A DNA stretch of 21,455 bases from a virus. Each line of letters begins with the position of its first letter. The first letter of the stretch is position 1. The notes beneath the pieces are model-generated. The model saw only the letters and a program-made list of their open reading frames with translations. It was not told where the DNA came from and searched no databases. This document shows, in pieces, positions 6,349 through 15,028 of the stretch. The DNA lies in the IMG/VR virus record IMGVR_UViG_3300030116_000538, positions 1 to 21,455 of that record; one strand, 5' to 3'. The position numbers were made by a program, and so were the translations under genes.

Positions 6349-6843
6349 TTATGATGTTTTACTCTGGTTCGCAATAACAGTAAATGTAGCTGATGCTGTT
6401 TTAATAATTGTATAACTATAAATATCAACACCACTTGCACCACCGTCAGTCGGAGCAGATCCTCCAACCCAATTTTCTACAACCGCAGTACCGTCAATAG
6501 TTAACTGATCAGAATAAGCAGCAGCAGCAGCAGTTGTGATAATAGTCACTGATATAGCTTCTCCAATCCCTAAAACGCTATCAAGAGTTGTTGATGAATT
6601 AAATTTTATGTTAGGTGTAGATGTCGTTGTTTCTGTTGTTGTATAATAATGAACCATTCCATCTTCTAAATAAATATCTGGATTAGCACTTAATGTTCCA
6701 GAAGTGACAACTTTAACATTCTCTCTTAACAAACCAGAAAGATCTACACCTTTAACATCTAATGCACCAGTACCATTGGGAATTATTCTTATATCCCCAT
6801 TACTGGTAACTGTTTCAATTTCATCAACAATAACTTTTGACAT
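6349..6843 (-). CDS. Short tail fibre protein with WVGGSAPT module
   Basis: A 164-residue protein. It starts MSKVIVDEIETVTSNGDIRI, followed by PNGTGALDVKG, a motif that also occurs in modified form in the 1039-residue fibre (NPNGTGVVEVKGD). The C-terminal part contains DGMVHYYTTTETTT, an Ala-rich loop and WVGGSAPTDGGASGVDIYSY, the module shared with the 3908-4408 protein. It is Thr-rich and beta-prone with no enzymatic motif. It is probably a small fibre or cap subunit. The gap to the upstream large fibre gene is 21 bases. Confidence 0.75.
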   Translation of the reverse strand: MSKVIVDEIETVTSNGDIRIIPNGTGALDVKGVDLSGLLRENVKVVTSGTLSANPDIYLEDGMVHYYTTTETTTSTPNIKFNSSTTLDSVLGIGEAISVTIITTAAAAAYSDQLTIDGTAVVENWVGGSAPTDGGASGVDIYSYTIIKTASATFTVIANQSKTS

Positions 6844-6864
6844 GATTTTTAAATAAGAAAGAAG

Positions 6865-9800
6865 TTAAACAAACGTCATGGTAGAGTTTGCACTCACTGT
6901 AAGGGTAACACCAGAAGCAATAGTCATAGGACTAGCTGCTACATAGTTAAAGTTTGCTGTTGTAGCAAAACTGTTATCCATTTGGTTTTCTGCTTCAACA
7001 AATAATTTTTCGTTTGAACTACCAACTAAACCTGATGCTGCATCAGTAAAGCTTAAAACTCCACTTCCATTTGTTTGTAATACTTGTCCGTTTGTTCCAT
7101 CTGCACTTGGAATAGTAAATGTTGTGCTTGAAGATAATGTAGTTGGTGCTTGAAATTCTACATGATTTGCTGAAGTTGCATCACGGAATCTAAAAGGTGT
7201 AACTACACCTCCAGTTCCTTGTAGAGTTACAACACCACTAGAAGCTAGTAATCTTTGTACCGAACTATCATAAAGAGAATTTACTCCAGTATTATCAGTT
7301 ATATAGTTTGAAAAACTAAAATTACCAGAAGTGTCTGAAACTAAGACTTTACTTCCTCCTACAGGTAATGCATTAGGAAGAGTTAATGTATAGCTTGCAC
7401 TAGCACTATGAGGTGGTGATGCAATTTGTACACCATGATTATTATTTGAACAATTAAGTTTTATTGTTCCAACAGTACCATTAGTTGTACCATCACCTTT
7501 AACTTCTACAACACCTGTGCCGTTTGGATTAAGAATAATATTGCCATTAGTTGTGCTTGTATTAATTTCACTACCTTGAACATCTAAGTTACCACCTAAC
7601 TGTGGTGTAGTGTCATTAACAATGTCATACGCTCCAAAAGTTAATGCTCCGCTTCCATCTGTTTTTAAAACTTGTCCGCTACTACCATCTGCTGCTGGTA
7701 ACGTAAAAGTAATATCGTTAGGTTGTGAACTAGCTGCTTGAAAAGATGTTGTGTTTGTGTTAGTAGTATCTCTATCAAATGAAACTTTAACATTACCTAG
7801 AATTTCTAAAACACCAGAAGCCCCTCTCAAAAGCTGAGTAGATAAATTATTTTGGTCGTATATGATTGTAGGTTGAACACTACGAAAACTAAGATTACCG
7901 CTACCATCAGTCTGGATACAATGTCCATTAGTACCATCTTGAATCGGCAAGGTAAATGTTAAAGAACTAGGTATGCTTGCTGCTGCTTTTAAACCTGTGT
8001 AATATGTGCCACCATTTGAATCTGCTTCATAAAAACGTACTTCTTTTTCGTTATTTATAGATACATTATTAAGAAAATCAACACCATTACCTTTAAAATG
8101 TGCATCATGGTTTCCATCAAAACCAAGCTCTAAACGACTATTTGTATTGTCTAAAAATACGGCTCTACCACCAGTATCGTGACTAACTAGCCTTAAATCA
8201 TCGGCTGTTATTTCTAAAACGCCATCGGGTGCTGCTATATAACTTGCGTTAGATGCGTGATAAATTTCTAAATCATCAGACGCTCCAAAATGAAGTCTGT
8301 TTAAAGTAGGGTCATTTAAAGCTCCATCACCAAATTTTATATCTTTATTGTTAGTGCTTAAATCACCACCTAATTCTGGAGTGGTGTCTGAAACTAAATT
8401 TGTGTTAATAGTCTCAAATGTGGGATCTCCACCATTGTTTGCTCGTAAAAATTTACCATCGTTACTAGCCGTACCATGTTCTAACTTGGCTAAAGTTACT
8501 GCTTCATCAGCTATGGTAACTGCACCAGTTCTAGTCATAGAGACATCACCACTTAAGGTTTGTAACGCTCCATCAGCATTAGCATCTCCAATAATGATAT
8601 GAGCATCATTAACTTCAAGTTTATTTGCAACAATGTTCCCACTCAATTGAGTATTTGTAACGGCTCCTGATGCTATTTTTTGATCCGTTATTGCATTATT
8701 AGCTATCTCATTAACTGTTAACTTGTCAGATTGTAAAAGAGTTTTTATTTCAGCAGCAGTTTGATCGTCTTTAGCTCCAGCATCTATTCCATCTAATTTT
8801 GCACCATCTACAGATAAATCCCTACCATCTACAGTTTCTGTACCACTCATGACAATATTTCCTGTCATCGTGCCACCAGCTAAAGGTAATTTAGTAGCAA
8901 TATTATTTGTTACTGTTGTAGAAAAATTAGCATCATCACCGAGTGCAGCAGCAAGTTCATTTAAAGTATTAAGTGTTGAAGGTGCAGAATCAACAACACC
9001 AGCAACTTCTGTATCTACATAAGCTTTTACTGATTGTTGGGTCGGTACTTGAGTAGCACTGTTAGATGCCATATTATCTTCATCTACAACAAAACTCATT
9101 GCAGCAGTTGAAGTATCAGTATTCATTACCGCACCAGCAGCGTCTACATTAGTTGCGTCTGTTACATCTGCAAGAAGTTCAATATTATCTAATTTAGTTT
9201 TATCAGTGGCAGACATTGAACCAGCAGCAGATTGTGTAGCTGCTGAAATACTGATAGCTGGGGTATTACCACCAGAAGACACTATAGGGGCTGTACCAGT
9301 TACACCTGTTACTGATCCTCCTCCCCCAGAACCATTAGAGGCAGATGTTATTCTTCCCTGTGCATCAACTGTTATATCTGCATTTGTGTAGCTACCAGCA
9401 GTAACAGATGTGTCAGCTAATTTAGCAGCAGTAACAACATCATTATCAATAGTAAAAGTTGAACCTGAGTTGCTTACGACAATATCTCCTTTATCTCCAT
9501 CACTGATCGCTCCATCTGCCCCGTCATTTCCTGCTGGCCCTTGAATACCCTGAATACCTTGAATACCTTGGATTCCTTGTATTCCTTGATCGCCTTTTGG
9601 AATTGTAAAATCAAAAGTAGCAGCACTTGACGATCCAGAATTGGTAACAGTAGCTGAAGATCCAGCAGCACCAGTGGTCACTGTTCCTACAGCTATAGTT
9701 GCAGCAGCACCGTCTACACCGTCAGTTCCAGCAGTACCTTGGACACCTTGGATACCTTGAATACCTTGAAGTCCAGTATCTCCTTTCGGTATCGTAAAGT

Positions 9801-9984
9801 CTAAAACTGCTGCTGTTGCAGTGCCACTATTAGTTACAGTTGCAGAAGATCCAGCATTTCCAGTGGTAACTGTACCTATAGCAACAGTGGCAGAACCTTC
9901 TCCTTGCGGTCCTTGAACACCTGCAACACCCTGCGGTCCTTGGGTGACAATTTCAACAATGGCAATAGGATTAGAAGAACTCAT
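6865..9984 (-). CDS. Large modular tail fibre with collagen-like repeats (1039 aa)
   Basis: Collagen-like GXY blocks lie at about residues 16-30, 68-92 and 131-158, separated by a duplicated segment (see repeat entries). A long middle region has the standard vocabulary of cyanophage and prophage fibres: 'GTMTGNIVMSG', 'GAKLDGIDAGAKDDQTAAEI', 'ELGGDLSTNNKDIKFGD', 'DDLEIYHASNASYI' and 'LRLVSHDTGGRAVF'. From about residue 640 four beta modules of the form 'FTLP.ADG..GQVL.TDGSG.L.F' follow. The end (SPMTIASGVTLTVSANSTMTF) is a small beta module. Collagen-like blocks are expected to trimerise, giving a flexible shaft. The ATG overlaps the stop of the 9981-10322 gene as ATGA. This is probably the main side fibre. 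Confidence 0.88.
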   Translation of the reverse strand: MSSSNPIAIVEIVTQGPQGVAGVQGPQGEGSATVAIGTVTTGNAGSSATVTNSGTATAAVLDFTIPKGDTGLQGIQGIQGVQGTAGTDGVDGAAATIAVGTVTTGAAGSSATVTNSGSSSAATFDFTIPKGDQGIQGIQGIQGIQGIQGPAGNDGADGAISDGDKGDIVVSNSGSTFTIDNDVVTAAKLADTSVTAGSYTNADITVDAQGRITSASNGSGGGGSVTGVTGTAPIVSSGGNTPAISISAATQSAAGSMSATDKTKLDNIELLADVTDATNVDAAGAVMNTDTSTAAMSFVVDEDNMASNSATQVPTQQSVKAYVDTEVAGVVDSAPSTLNTLNELAAALGDDANFSTTVTNNIATKLPLAGGTMTGNIVMSGTETVDGRDLSVDGAKLDGIDAGAKDDQTAAEIKTLLQSDKLTVNEIANNAITDQKIASGAVTNTQLSGNIVANKLEVNDAHIIIGDANADGALQTLSGDVSMTRTGAVTIADEAVTLAKLEHGTASNDGKFLRANNGGDPTFETINTNLVSDTTPELGGDLSTNNKDIKFGDGALNDPTLNRLHFGASDDLEIYHASNASYIAAPDGVLEITADDLRLVSHDTGGRAVFLDNTNSRLELGFDGNHDAHFKGNGVDFLNNVSINNEKEVRFYEADSNGGTYYTGLKAAASIPSSLTFTLPIQDGTNGHCIQTDGSGNLSFRSVQPTIIYDQNNLSTQLLRGASGVLEILGNVKVSFDRDTTNTNTTSFQAASSQPNDITFTLPAADGSSGQVLKTDGSGALTFGAYDIVNDTTPQLGGNLDVQGSEINTSTTNGNIILNPNGTGVVEVKGDGTTNGTVGTIKLNCSNNNHGVQIASPPHSASASYTLTLPNALPVGGSKVLVSDTSGNFSFSNYITDNTGVNSLYDSSVQRLLASSGVVTLQGTGGVVTPFRFRDATSANHVEFQAPTTLSSSTTFTIPSADGTNGQVLQTNGSGVLSFTDAASGLVGSSNEKLFVEAENQMDNSFATTANFNYVAASPMTIASGVTLTVSANSTMTFV
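9508..9705 (-). repeat. Second unit of tandem duplication in fibre gene
   Basis: This encodes residues 94-159 of the 1039-residue fibre: TIAVGTVTTGAAGSSATVTN, a Ser/Ala-rich stretch, FDFTIPKGD and then a run of GIQ triplets ending GPAGNDGADG. It aligns unit by unit with residues 31-93. The GIQ run is longer than in unit 1, as expected from slippage in the short DNA repeat. Confidence 0.8.
9706..9894 (-). repeat. First unit of tandem duplication in fibre gene
   Basis: This encodes residues 31-93 of the 1039-residue fibre: TVAIGTVTTGNAGSSATVTN, LDFTIPKGD, then GLQGIQGIQGVQG and GTDGVDG. It is the partner of the unit at 9508-9705. Most positions in the 'GTVTTG.AGSSATVTNSG' and 'DFTIPKGD.G.QGIQGIQG' parts are the same. 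Confidence 0.8.
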
Positions 9985-10322
9985 GCTGTGTAACCTTCAC
10001 TTACAAATAGTGTACCCTCTAAATAATACATTTTATCACCGTTAGGATCTGTTAACTTTATATCATATTCAAGAATGTTTAAGGAGAAATTTGCAGTATC
10101 AGTATCAGTTAGTTTTATGTCAATAGTTCCATTAGCTCTATCAGTGTAAGTAACTCCGAAGTCAGCAAATTTATTGGTGCGTTCTCTATTCCAAACTTGT
10201 GCCTCTACCGTAAATCCTGTAAGGTTAACTGCTGTTCCAGCAGAATCCTTAAAAATCAAACGAACAGGAAAGTCTGCTCTTCTTTGAACTGTAAAATTCT
10301 TTTTTCCAGGTTTAATTGCCAT
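9981..10322 (-). CDS. BppU-N-like small tail/baseplate protein
   Basis: A 113-residue beta-sandwich-like protein: NFTVQRRADFPVRLIFKDSA, GTAVNLTGFTVEAQVW, then YTDRANGTIDIKLTDTDT, LEYDIKLTDPNGDKMYYLEG and TLFVSEG. This matches the pattern known from the N-terminal domain of baseplate upper protein BppU and related phage proteins, which anchor fibres to the tail tip. The start is well fixed: its ATG shares one base with the stop of the S74 fibre gene (TAATG), and its own stop overlaps the next ATG. It is probably an adaptor between the tip and the collagen-like fibre. Confidence 0.75.
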   Translation of the reverse strand: MAIKPGKKNFTVQRRADFPVRLIFKDSAGTAVNLTGFTVEAQVWNRERTNKFADFGVTYTDRANGTIDIKLTDTDTANFSLNILEYDIKLTDPNGDKMYYLEGTLFVSEGYTA

Positions 10323-11494
10323 TAACTTCCCTCGAGTGCAGCAACTTTAGTTTCTAATGTCTCTATCTTAGCAACTGCTTCTTGTAATGCTTTTGTTAAA
10401 ACAGAAATCAATGCGTCTACTCTTAATGATTGTATTCTTTCACCGTCTTTAACGCCTGTTGCTCCACTAGGAATAGCTTCCTGTACTTCGTGGGCTAAGA
10501 ATCCTTCTCTTTTTTCACTATCAGCCTTAAACGCTCCATAATCTTTAATTTCATATGTAATAGGCTTTAATAATTTAATTTTATCTATACCTGATTCAGT
10601 TTGTAATGCTACATTCGTTTTAATTCTATAATCTGAAGTTGGACCACTTACATTACCAACTTCAGTACCATCAACCCAACATTCTAAATGATTAGTGTCC
10701 CAATAAAAATTCCAAGGATTAGCTACATTAGCATTTGGAGCAACACCTCTTCTACTGATATATCCACGGGCTTGAACATCCCCACTTATCGGAGGAGCAC
10801 CTCCTCCTGTATGTTCTTGCCAAAAAAACCCGCCGTTATCATTAATTCTCCATCGTGTGACAGATTGAGTTGTAAAAGCAATATGACCAGCATCTTGACA
10901 ATAAAGGTGAAGTCTACCTATCCCTCTATGAATTAATTGTGATTCACCAGCATTAGTTTGTCTTCGTATAATATTAAAACCAGGTTGGGTAGTATTATAA
11001 GTTGAATCTGCTATAAAAAATAAAGCTGCATCGGCTGATGCGTTCGTTTTATCAATAAGTATATTTGATTTTGAATCAAGATTTGTTTGATTGAATGTAT
11101 ATTGTGTAGCCCCAGAACATGATATAGAAATACTATTAGAAGAATCTTTAAATAAACCTGTACTATTATCACCAAAATTTAAGGACGGAACAGAAGTAGA
11201 ACCAGTAGAAGCACTTAAAACACCAGTAAGCGTTCCTCCAGAAACAGGTAGTAACCCTAAATTTGCTGTATCTATATTTCCTATATCAGTAAAACCGCTA
11301 TTTGCACTATTTCTAACTTTTAAAGTATTCGTAGTGGTATTAAGAAAAGTCATACCAGCAACACATTGACTTTGATTTAAGTCAGTAGTCTCAGCATTTT
11401 GACCCTGTAATGCTTTAAAACAAGCTTCTATATCTAATCTGACAGCTTGACCAGAGGCGTTATCAATAGTGAAATCTGTAACTGAAAGACTCAT
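10322..11494 (-). CDS. Tail fibre/spike with C-terminal S74 intramolecular chaperone
   Basis: A 390-residue protein. The N-terminal 100 residues include LGLLPVSGGTLTGVLSAST, a common fibre motif. The middle (about 100-280) has features such as SVPSLNFGDNSTGLF and WRINDNGGFFW. The C-terminus is a Peptidase_S74 domain: GPTSDYRIKTNV (S287, D288, K292), LLKPITYEIKDYG, GFLAHEVQEAIP and a final coiled coil (LTKALQEAVAKIETLETKVA). In endosialidase-type chaperones the domain trimerises the fibre and then cleaves itself between Ser and Asp of the SD..(x)..K motif, which is intact here. The mature fibre would therefore be about 287 residues. It follows J by 24 bases. Confidence 0.88.
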   Translation of the reverse strand: MSLSVTDFTIDNASGQAVRLDIEACFKALQGQNAETTDLNQSQCVAGMTFLNTTTNTLKVRNSANSGFTDIGNIDTANLGLLPVSGGTLTGVLSASTGSTSVPSLNFGDNSTGLFKDSSNSISISCSGATQYTFNQTNLDSKSNILIDKTNASADAALFFIADSTYNTTQPGFNIIRRQTNAGESQLIHRGIGRLHLYCQDAGHIAFTTQSVTRWRINDNGGFFWQEHTGGGAPPISGDVQARGYISRRGVAPNANVANPWNFYWDTNHLECWVDGTEVGNVSGPTSDYRIKTNVALQTESGIDKIKLLKPITYEIKDYGAFKADSEKREGFLAHEVQEAIPSGATGVKDGERIQSLRVDALISVLTKALQEAVAKIETLETKVAALEGS

Positions 11495-11518
11495 AACTAA
11501 CTACTATATGCCTCCATT

Positions 11519-14500
11519 CTATCCTCCTTTACCGAAACCAACAGCTTGGAATGTAAATTTCTTATTTATTGGGTTATTATTGACATCTTTAATACTTACA
11601 TTAAATCCTGTTCCTGTCACGATTGTTCCAGCAGCGTTTAAGAAATTACCATTTGAATCCGTTTTTATAGTGGCATAATCACCTGAATTTTGGCCCATAA
11701 TTGTAATTGCAACTGATGGTTTATAAAAATTAACACCTCCTAAAGCAGATGTACCAACAAAAAATGGACTTCCAAAAGTAACATCTACACCTGATGAAGA
11801 CGTTCCAGAATCAATAGGACTTATAGAAGTCGAACTTCCAGATACATAACTTCTTTCTGTTCTTGATGGCATTTCTGCTCTGTATCCAAGCTGTTGTAAT
11901 ACAATATTTTGACCAGGATCACTGCTTTCTAATGTCACTCTAAATTGAAACCCTCTTCCTTTAAACGTACCATTGGAAAATTCATTAAAACCTGTATAAG
12001 TGCTCATGTCAGTAGAAGTTCTTACAGCCAATTTAGCATTTGCACTATCAGCAGCATCTCCATCCCAATCAGGCCAATCATTTACTAAACCTACTCTGTC
12101 ATCAAATAAAGCTGAAGGATAATAACCAGCACCTTGAAAATGTCTTTTTAAAACAAGAGAAAAAGTGCCTCCTAAATCTAAAGTGTCTATAAAATCATAA
12201 GTACCTGTTGCTTTAGTAGCAGGACTCGTAATTGCTGTGCTGATCAAATTCAATCCACCTTTAGTTGAATCATACTGAGTATTATTAAACAAACTAGTTG
12301 TCGTGTTGTTAAACGGTGGACTATCATTATCTTCTCTATCAAATTTTATAAGAATAGAATCTAAAATTTCTACAAGAGAAGATTCTATAGCTGCTGCATT
12401 TGCACTTAACCTTCCTCCATCGTCTTCAAATTTAAGTAGATAAGTTCCATCTAATGCAGGAATTATTGCTTCAGTTGCATTACCAGGTACAGCCTTAATA
12501 ACATCTTGTGCTGAAGCAAATGTAGCAGATGAACCTGTTTGATCTGTATGCCTTACGATTACACGACCACCATGAAGAACATCCACAGCCGTTGCTTGGT
12601 TAAAACGTAATCTTATAAACTGTTCATTTACAGGTTCAATACTTAAGCCAGATACATCTTCTGGTATAGCAGTTTTACCTGATGCAGTAAAACTAGTTTC
12701 AGATCCATTCGCAGATAAAAATAAAGCTGCATTATACGCAAATACTTGAATTGTATAAGTTCCTCTTTTACTATCTAACAGTTCAAAATCATTACTAAAT
12801 ACTACTTGTGAAACAAAATTAGTATCCTCATATTTGTAATTAACTTGATATTGGGTTACACCAGTTACAGCTTGCCAGCTAATAATAAGTTTACTTCTAG
12901 CCATATTGTTAATAACTACTATTTTTTCCTCAACACTTAAACCAGTTGGAGCAGGTGCAGGAGCACTCAATAAAGTTATATTTCTTGTGGGTAGAGGATC
13001 ATTATTTTCTATAAAAGCATATTTTCCTGAGACATAAGATAAAGCCGTAATTACATAATTAACATCGTCCTGTTCTTCTACTTGAATTACTCTGAATAAT
13101 TGAGTTTGTAATGTTGTACTGGATATTAAATAAGGAGAATTAACATTTGGTGCTGATGTAAATGTAGCTTGAGTAACTAATTCACCTTGAGCATCTGTTT
13201 TCGTAACAGCATCAGCCGTATTTTCTAGACTTAAAACTCCATTACTAATATTTCCAATTTTACCAACTTCTACTGATCCATCAGGTAACACTACACTTAC
13301 TGTTGGGCTATCGTTTATAGATGGTAAAGTTGTTTGAGCTTCAGCATCAATAGTTATAGTAGTTGTTGTTGCTGCTGTAACACGGCCACCTCGTCTAGCT
13401 CCTGCCCTTACTGGATCGTTTATCTCAATAACAGCCCCAGGTCTAACTACTACACCAGCATCTATCGAAGTTGTAAAAGTAACAGTTTCAGATTCATTTT
13501 GTTCAGCAAATAATACTGCCCTTCCAAGTCTTGCTGCTTGACCACGAGAAGTACAGGCATATGCCCTTATTTGTTTTACAATCGTTCCAAGTTTCGCTAT
13601 AGCTGTTGCATCTTCTACTACTTCAAAATCAATTTCTGTTGAATCCATATTGAAGTAGGCAACGGAAATAACAGAATGACGTTGTTTTAAACTGCTTCCT
13701 GAATAACTAAATCCATTAACTCCTACATTGGCTAAATTAAATAAATAACTTGCTTGTGTTTCTTTATCTTGAGATATGTTTATAGTTCCAGCAGACCATA
13801 TTGGCATACATCTCATAACACCTGATAAGTTATTTATGGCTGCAAATGCTTCTTGAGGACTTTGAATATTGACATTACAACTAAATCTAGCCTCTTGACC
13901 ATTCTGACCATCAGAAACTAATTCATTAGCATATATACTTGCAGCAACAAAACTAAATAAATCTAAATTGCTCTCTTGAATGTGATCTCCCAGACCATAT
14001 CTAGTGTTTGTGAGAAGGTCGAGTAAGCACATTGCAGGGCAATTGGTATAGACAGCAGCACCCATAACTCCATTAAAAATATAATTTTCTGGATAAATTA
14101 TTCTTCCTGTTGCATTATCAACAGTAGGAGTTCCAGAGTTATTGGCTCCAGCACCAGGGATTCTTACTTTTATACCTCTAATACGATATTTTCTTGAAGG
14201 AATACTATTAAATTGTTTACTATCCAAACGAACAGCACAGTAAGCACTGTTGTTATAAGTTGAAGTATTATAAATAACTTCTTGAATACTCGTAACTTGA
14301 AAAGCATTTATCCTATCTGAAGTTGTGCTATCTGCTGTTATGCGGATAACTCGTATATCAACAGGGAAAGCAGTTCCAGCATCTATTCTGGCTCTATCCA
14401 AAGTGATTCTATGATCTTTTGTATAAGCATCTCCTGTTCGACCACTAACCCTTCCTATTGTTGGGATGACACGATCTATGTATCCACCAGATTGATATTG

Positions 14501-15028
14501 AACTTGTATTTTGTAATCAACAGTATCTCCTCTTAAGTCTCCATCATCTTCTGCTACTTGAATTTGAGGCCAAGTTAAAGTAACAATTACAGCGTCCACA
14601 TCTGTATTAGTGATTTGTCTAGTAACAGGAGCACTGGTGGTTACAGTTACACCAACAGCAGTAGGACTTCTTGTTTCTGCTGGTATCCCTGGTAATGCTG
14701 TTTGATTAGCCGTACCAAAACGAGTATCAAACCCAACATCTACAAAATTAAAATCTGTTGGTTGAGGATTTGTACTATCAGCACTAGCATTTAAAACTGG
14801 AGTATCACCAAAAAATACATCTTTTTTCCCTGCTTCTAAATAAGGACTAGTTCCTTTTGTTCTGTTTTCTTTTGATGCTGTTGCAAAACCTTCTATTTCA
14901 CCTTCAGATATTAAATCCTGAATCGTTGCAAAACTTCTGCTATGTAAAGTATCAGGAGCACGATATGGAGTTGGAGGAGCCTGTCTACCACCTCCAGAAC
15001 CTTTGATAGTTTTATTTTTGTCGGTCAT
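11519..15028 (-). CDS. J: Central tail tip / host specificity protein, lambda gpJ-like
   Basis: A 1169-residue protein, close to the size of lambda J. The N-terminus has the family start LHSRSFATIQDLISEGEIEG (28-47). The Phage-tail_3 core contains NCPAMCLLDLLTNTRYGLGD (329-348), the counterpart of the 'NPA..L.DLL...RYG.G' motif in lambda J, followed by FSCNVNIQSPQEAFAAINNL. A fibronectin III-like domain begins at about 692 (APAPTGLSVE ... LIISWQAVTGVTQYQVNYKY) and a second related domain follows near 790. The C-terminal about 300 residues are variable and would contact the receptor or fibres. J closes the tail tip as a trimer and triggers DNA ejection. Its ATG overlaps the I stop (ATGA). Confidence 0.93.
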   Translation of the reverse strand: MTDKNKTIKGSGGGRQAPPTPYRAPDTLHSRSFATIQDLISEGEIEGFATASKENRTKGTSPYLEAGKKDVFFGDTPVLNASADSTNPQPTDFNFVDVGFDTRFGTANQTALPGIPAETRSPTAVGVTVTTSAPVTRQITNTDVDAVIVTLTWPQIQVAEDDGDLRGDTVDYKIQVQYQSGGYIDRVIPTIGRVSGRTGDAYTKDHRITLDRARIDAGTAFPVDIRVIRITADSTTSDRINAFQVTSIQEVIYNTSTYNNSAYCAVRLDSKQFNSIPSRKYRIRGIKVRIPGAGANNSGTPTVDNATGRIIYPENYIFNGVMGAAVYTNCPAMCLLDLLTNTRYGLGDHIQESNLDLFSFVAASIYANELVSDGQNGQEARFSCNVNIQSPQEAFAAINNLSGVMRCMPIWSAGTINISQDKETQASYLFNLANVGVNGFSYSGSSLKQRHSVISVAYFNMDSTEIDFEVVEDATAIAKLGTIVKQIRAYACTSRGQAARLGRAVLFAEQNESETVTFTTSIDAGVVVRPGAVIEINDPVRAGARRGGRVTAATTTTITIDAEAQTTLPSINDSPTVSVVLPDGSVEVGKIGNISNGVLSLENTADAVTKTDAQGELVTQATFTSAPNVNSPYLISSTTLQTQLFRVIQVEEQDDVNYVITALSYVSGKYAFIENNDPLPTRNITLLSAPAPAPTGLSVEEKIVVINNMARSKLIISWQAVTGVTQYQVNYKYEDTNFVSQVVFSNDFELLDSKRGTYTIQVFAYNAALFLSANGSETSFTASGKTAIPEDVSGLSIEPVNEQFIRLRFNQATAVDVLHGGRVIVRHTDQTGSSATFASAQDVIKAVPGNATEAIIPALDGTYLLKFEDDGGRLSANAAAIESSLVEILDSILIKFDREDNDSPPFNNTTTSLFNNTQYDSTKGGLNLISTAITSPATKATGTYDFIDTLDLGGTFSLVLKRHFQGAGYYPSALFDDRVGLVNDWPDWDGDAADSANAKLAVRTSTDMSTYTGFNEFSNGTFKGRGFQFRVTLESSDPGQNIVLQQLGYRAEMPSRTERSYVSGSSTSISPIDSGTSSSGVDVTFGSPFFVGTSALGGVNFYKPSVAITIMGQNSGDYATIKTDSNGNFLNAAGTIVTGTGFNVSIKDVNNNPINKKFTFQAVGFGKGG

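Noticed and set aside
9511-9594. CRISPR-like short repeats in the GIQ region
   Set aside because: The periodic DNA is coding GXY triplets with a nine-base period, without spacers.
9474-9671. Minus-strand 65-residue frame with VFKVF and LLLL repeats
   Set aside because: It is the out-of-frame reading of the collagen-like repeat in the large fibre gene.
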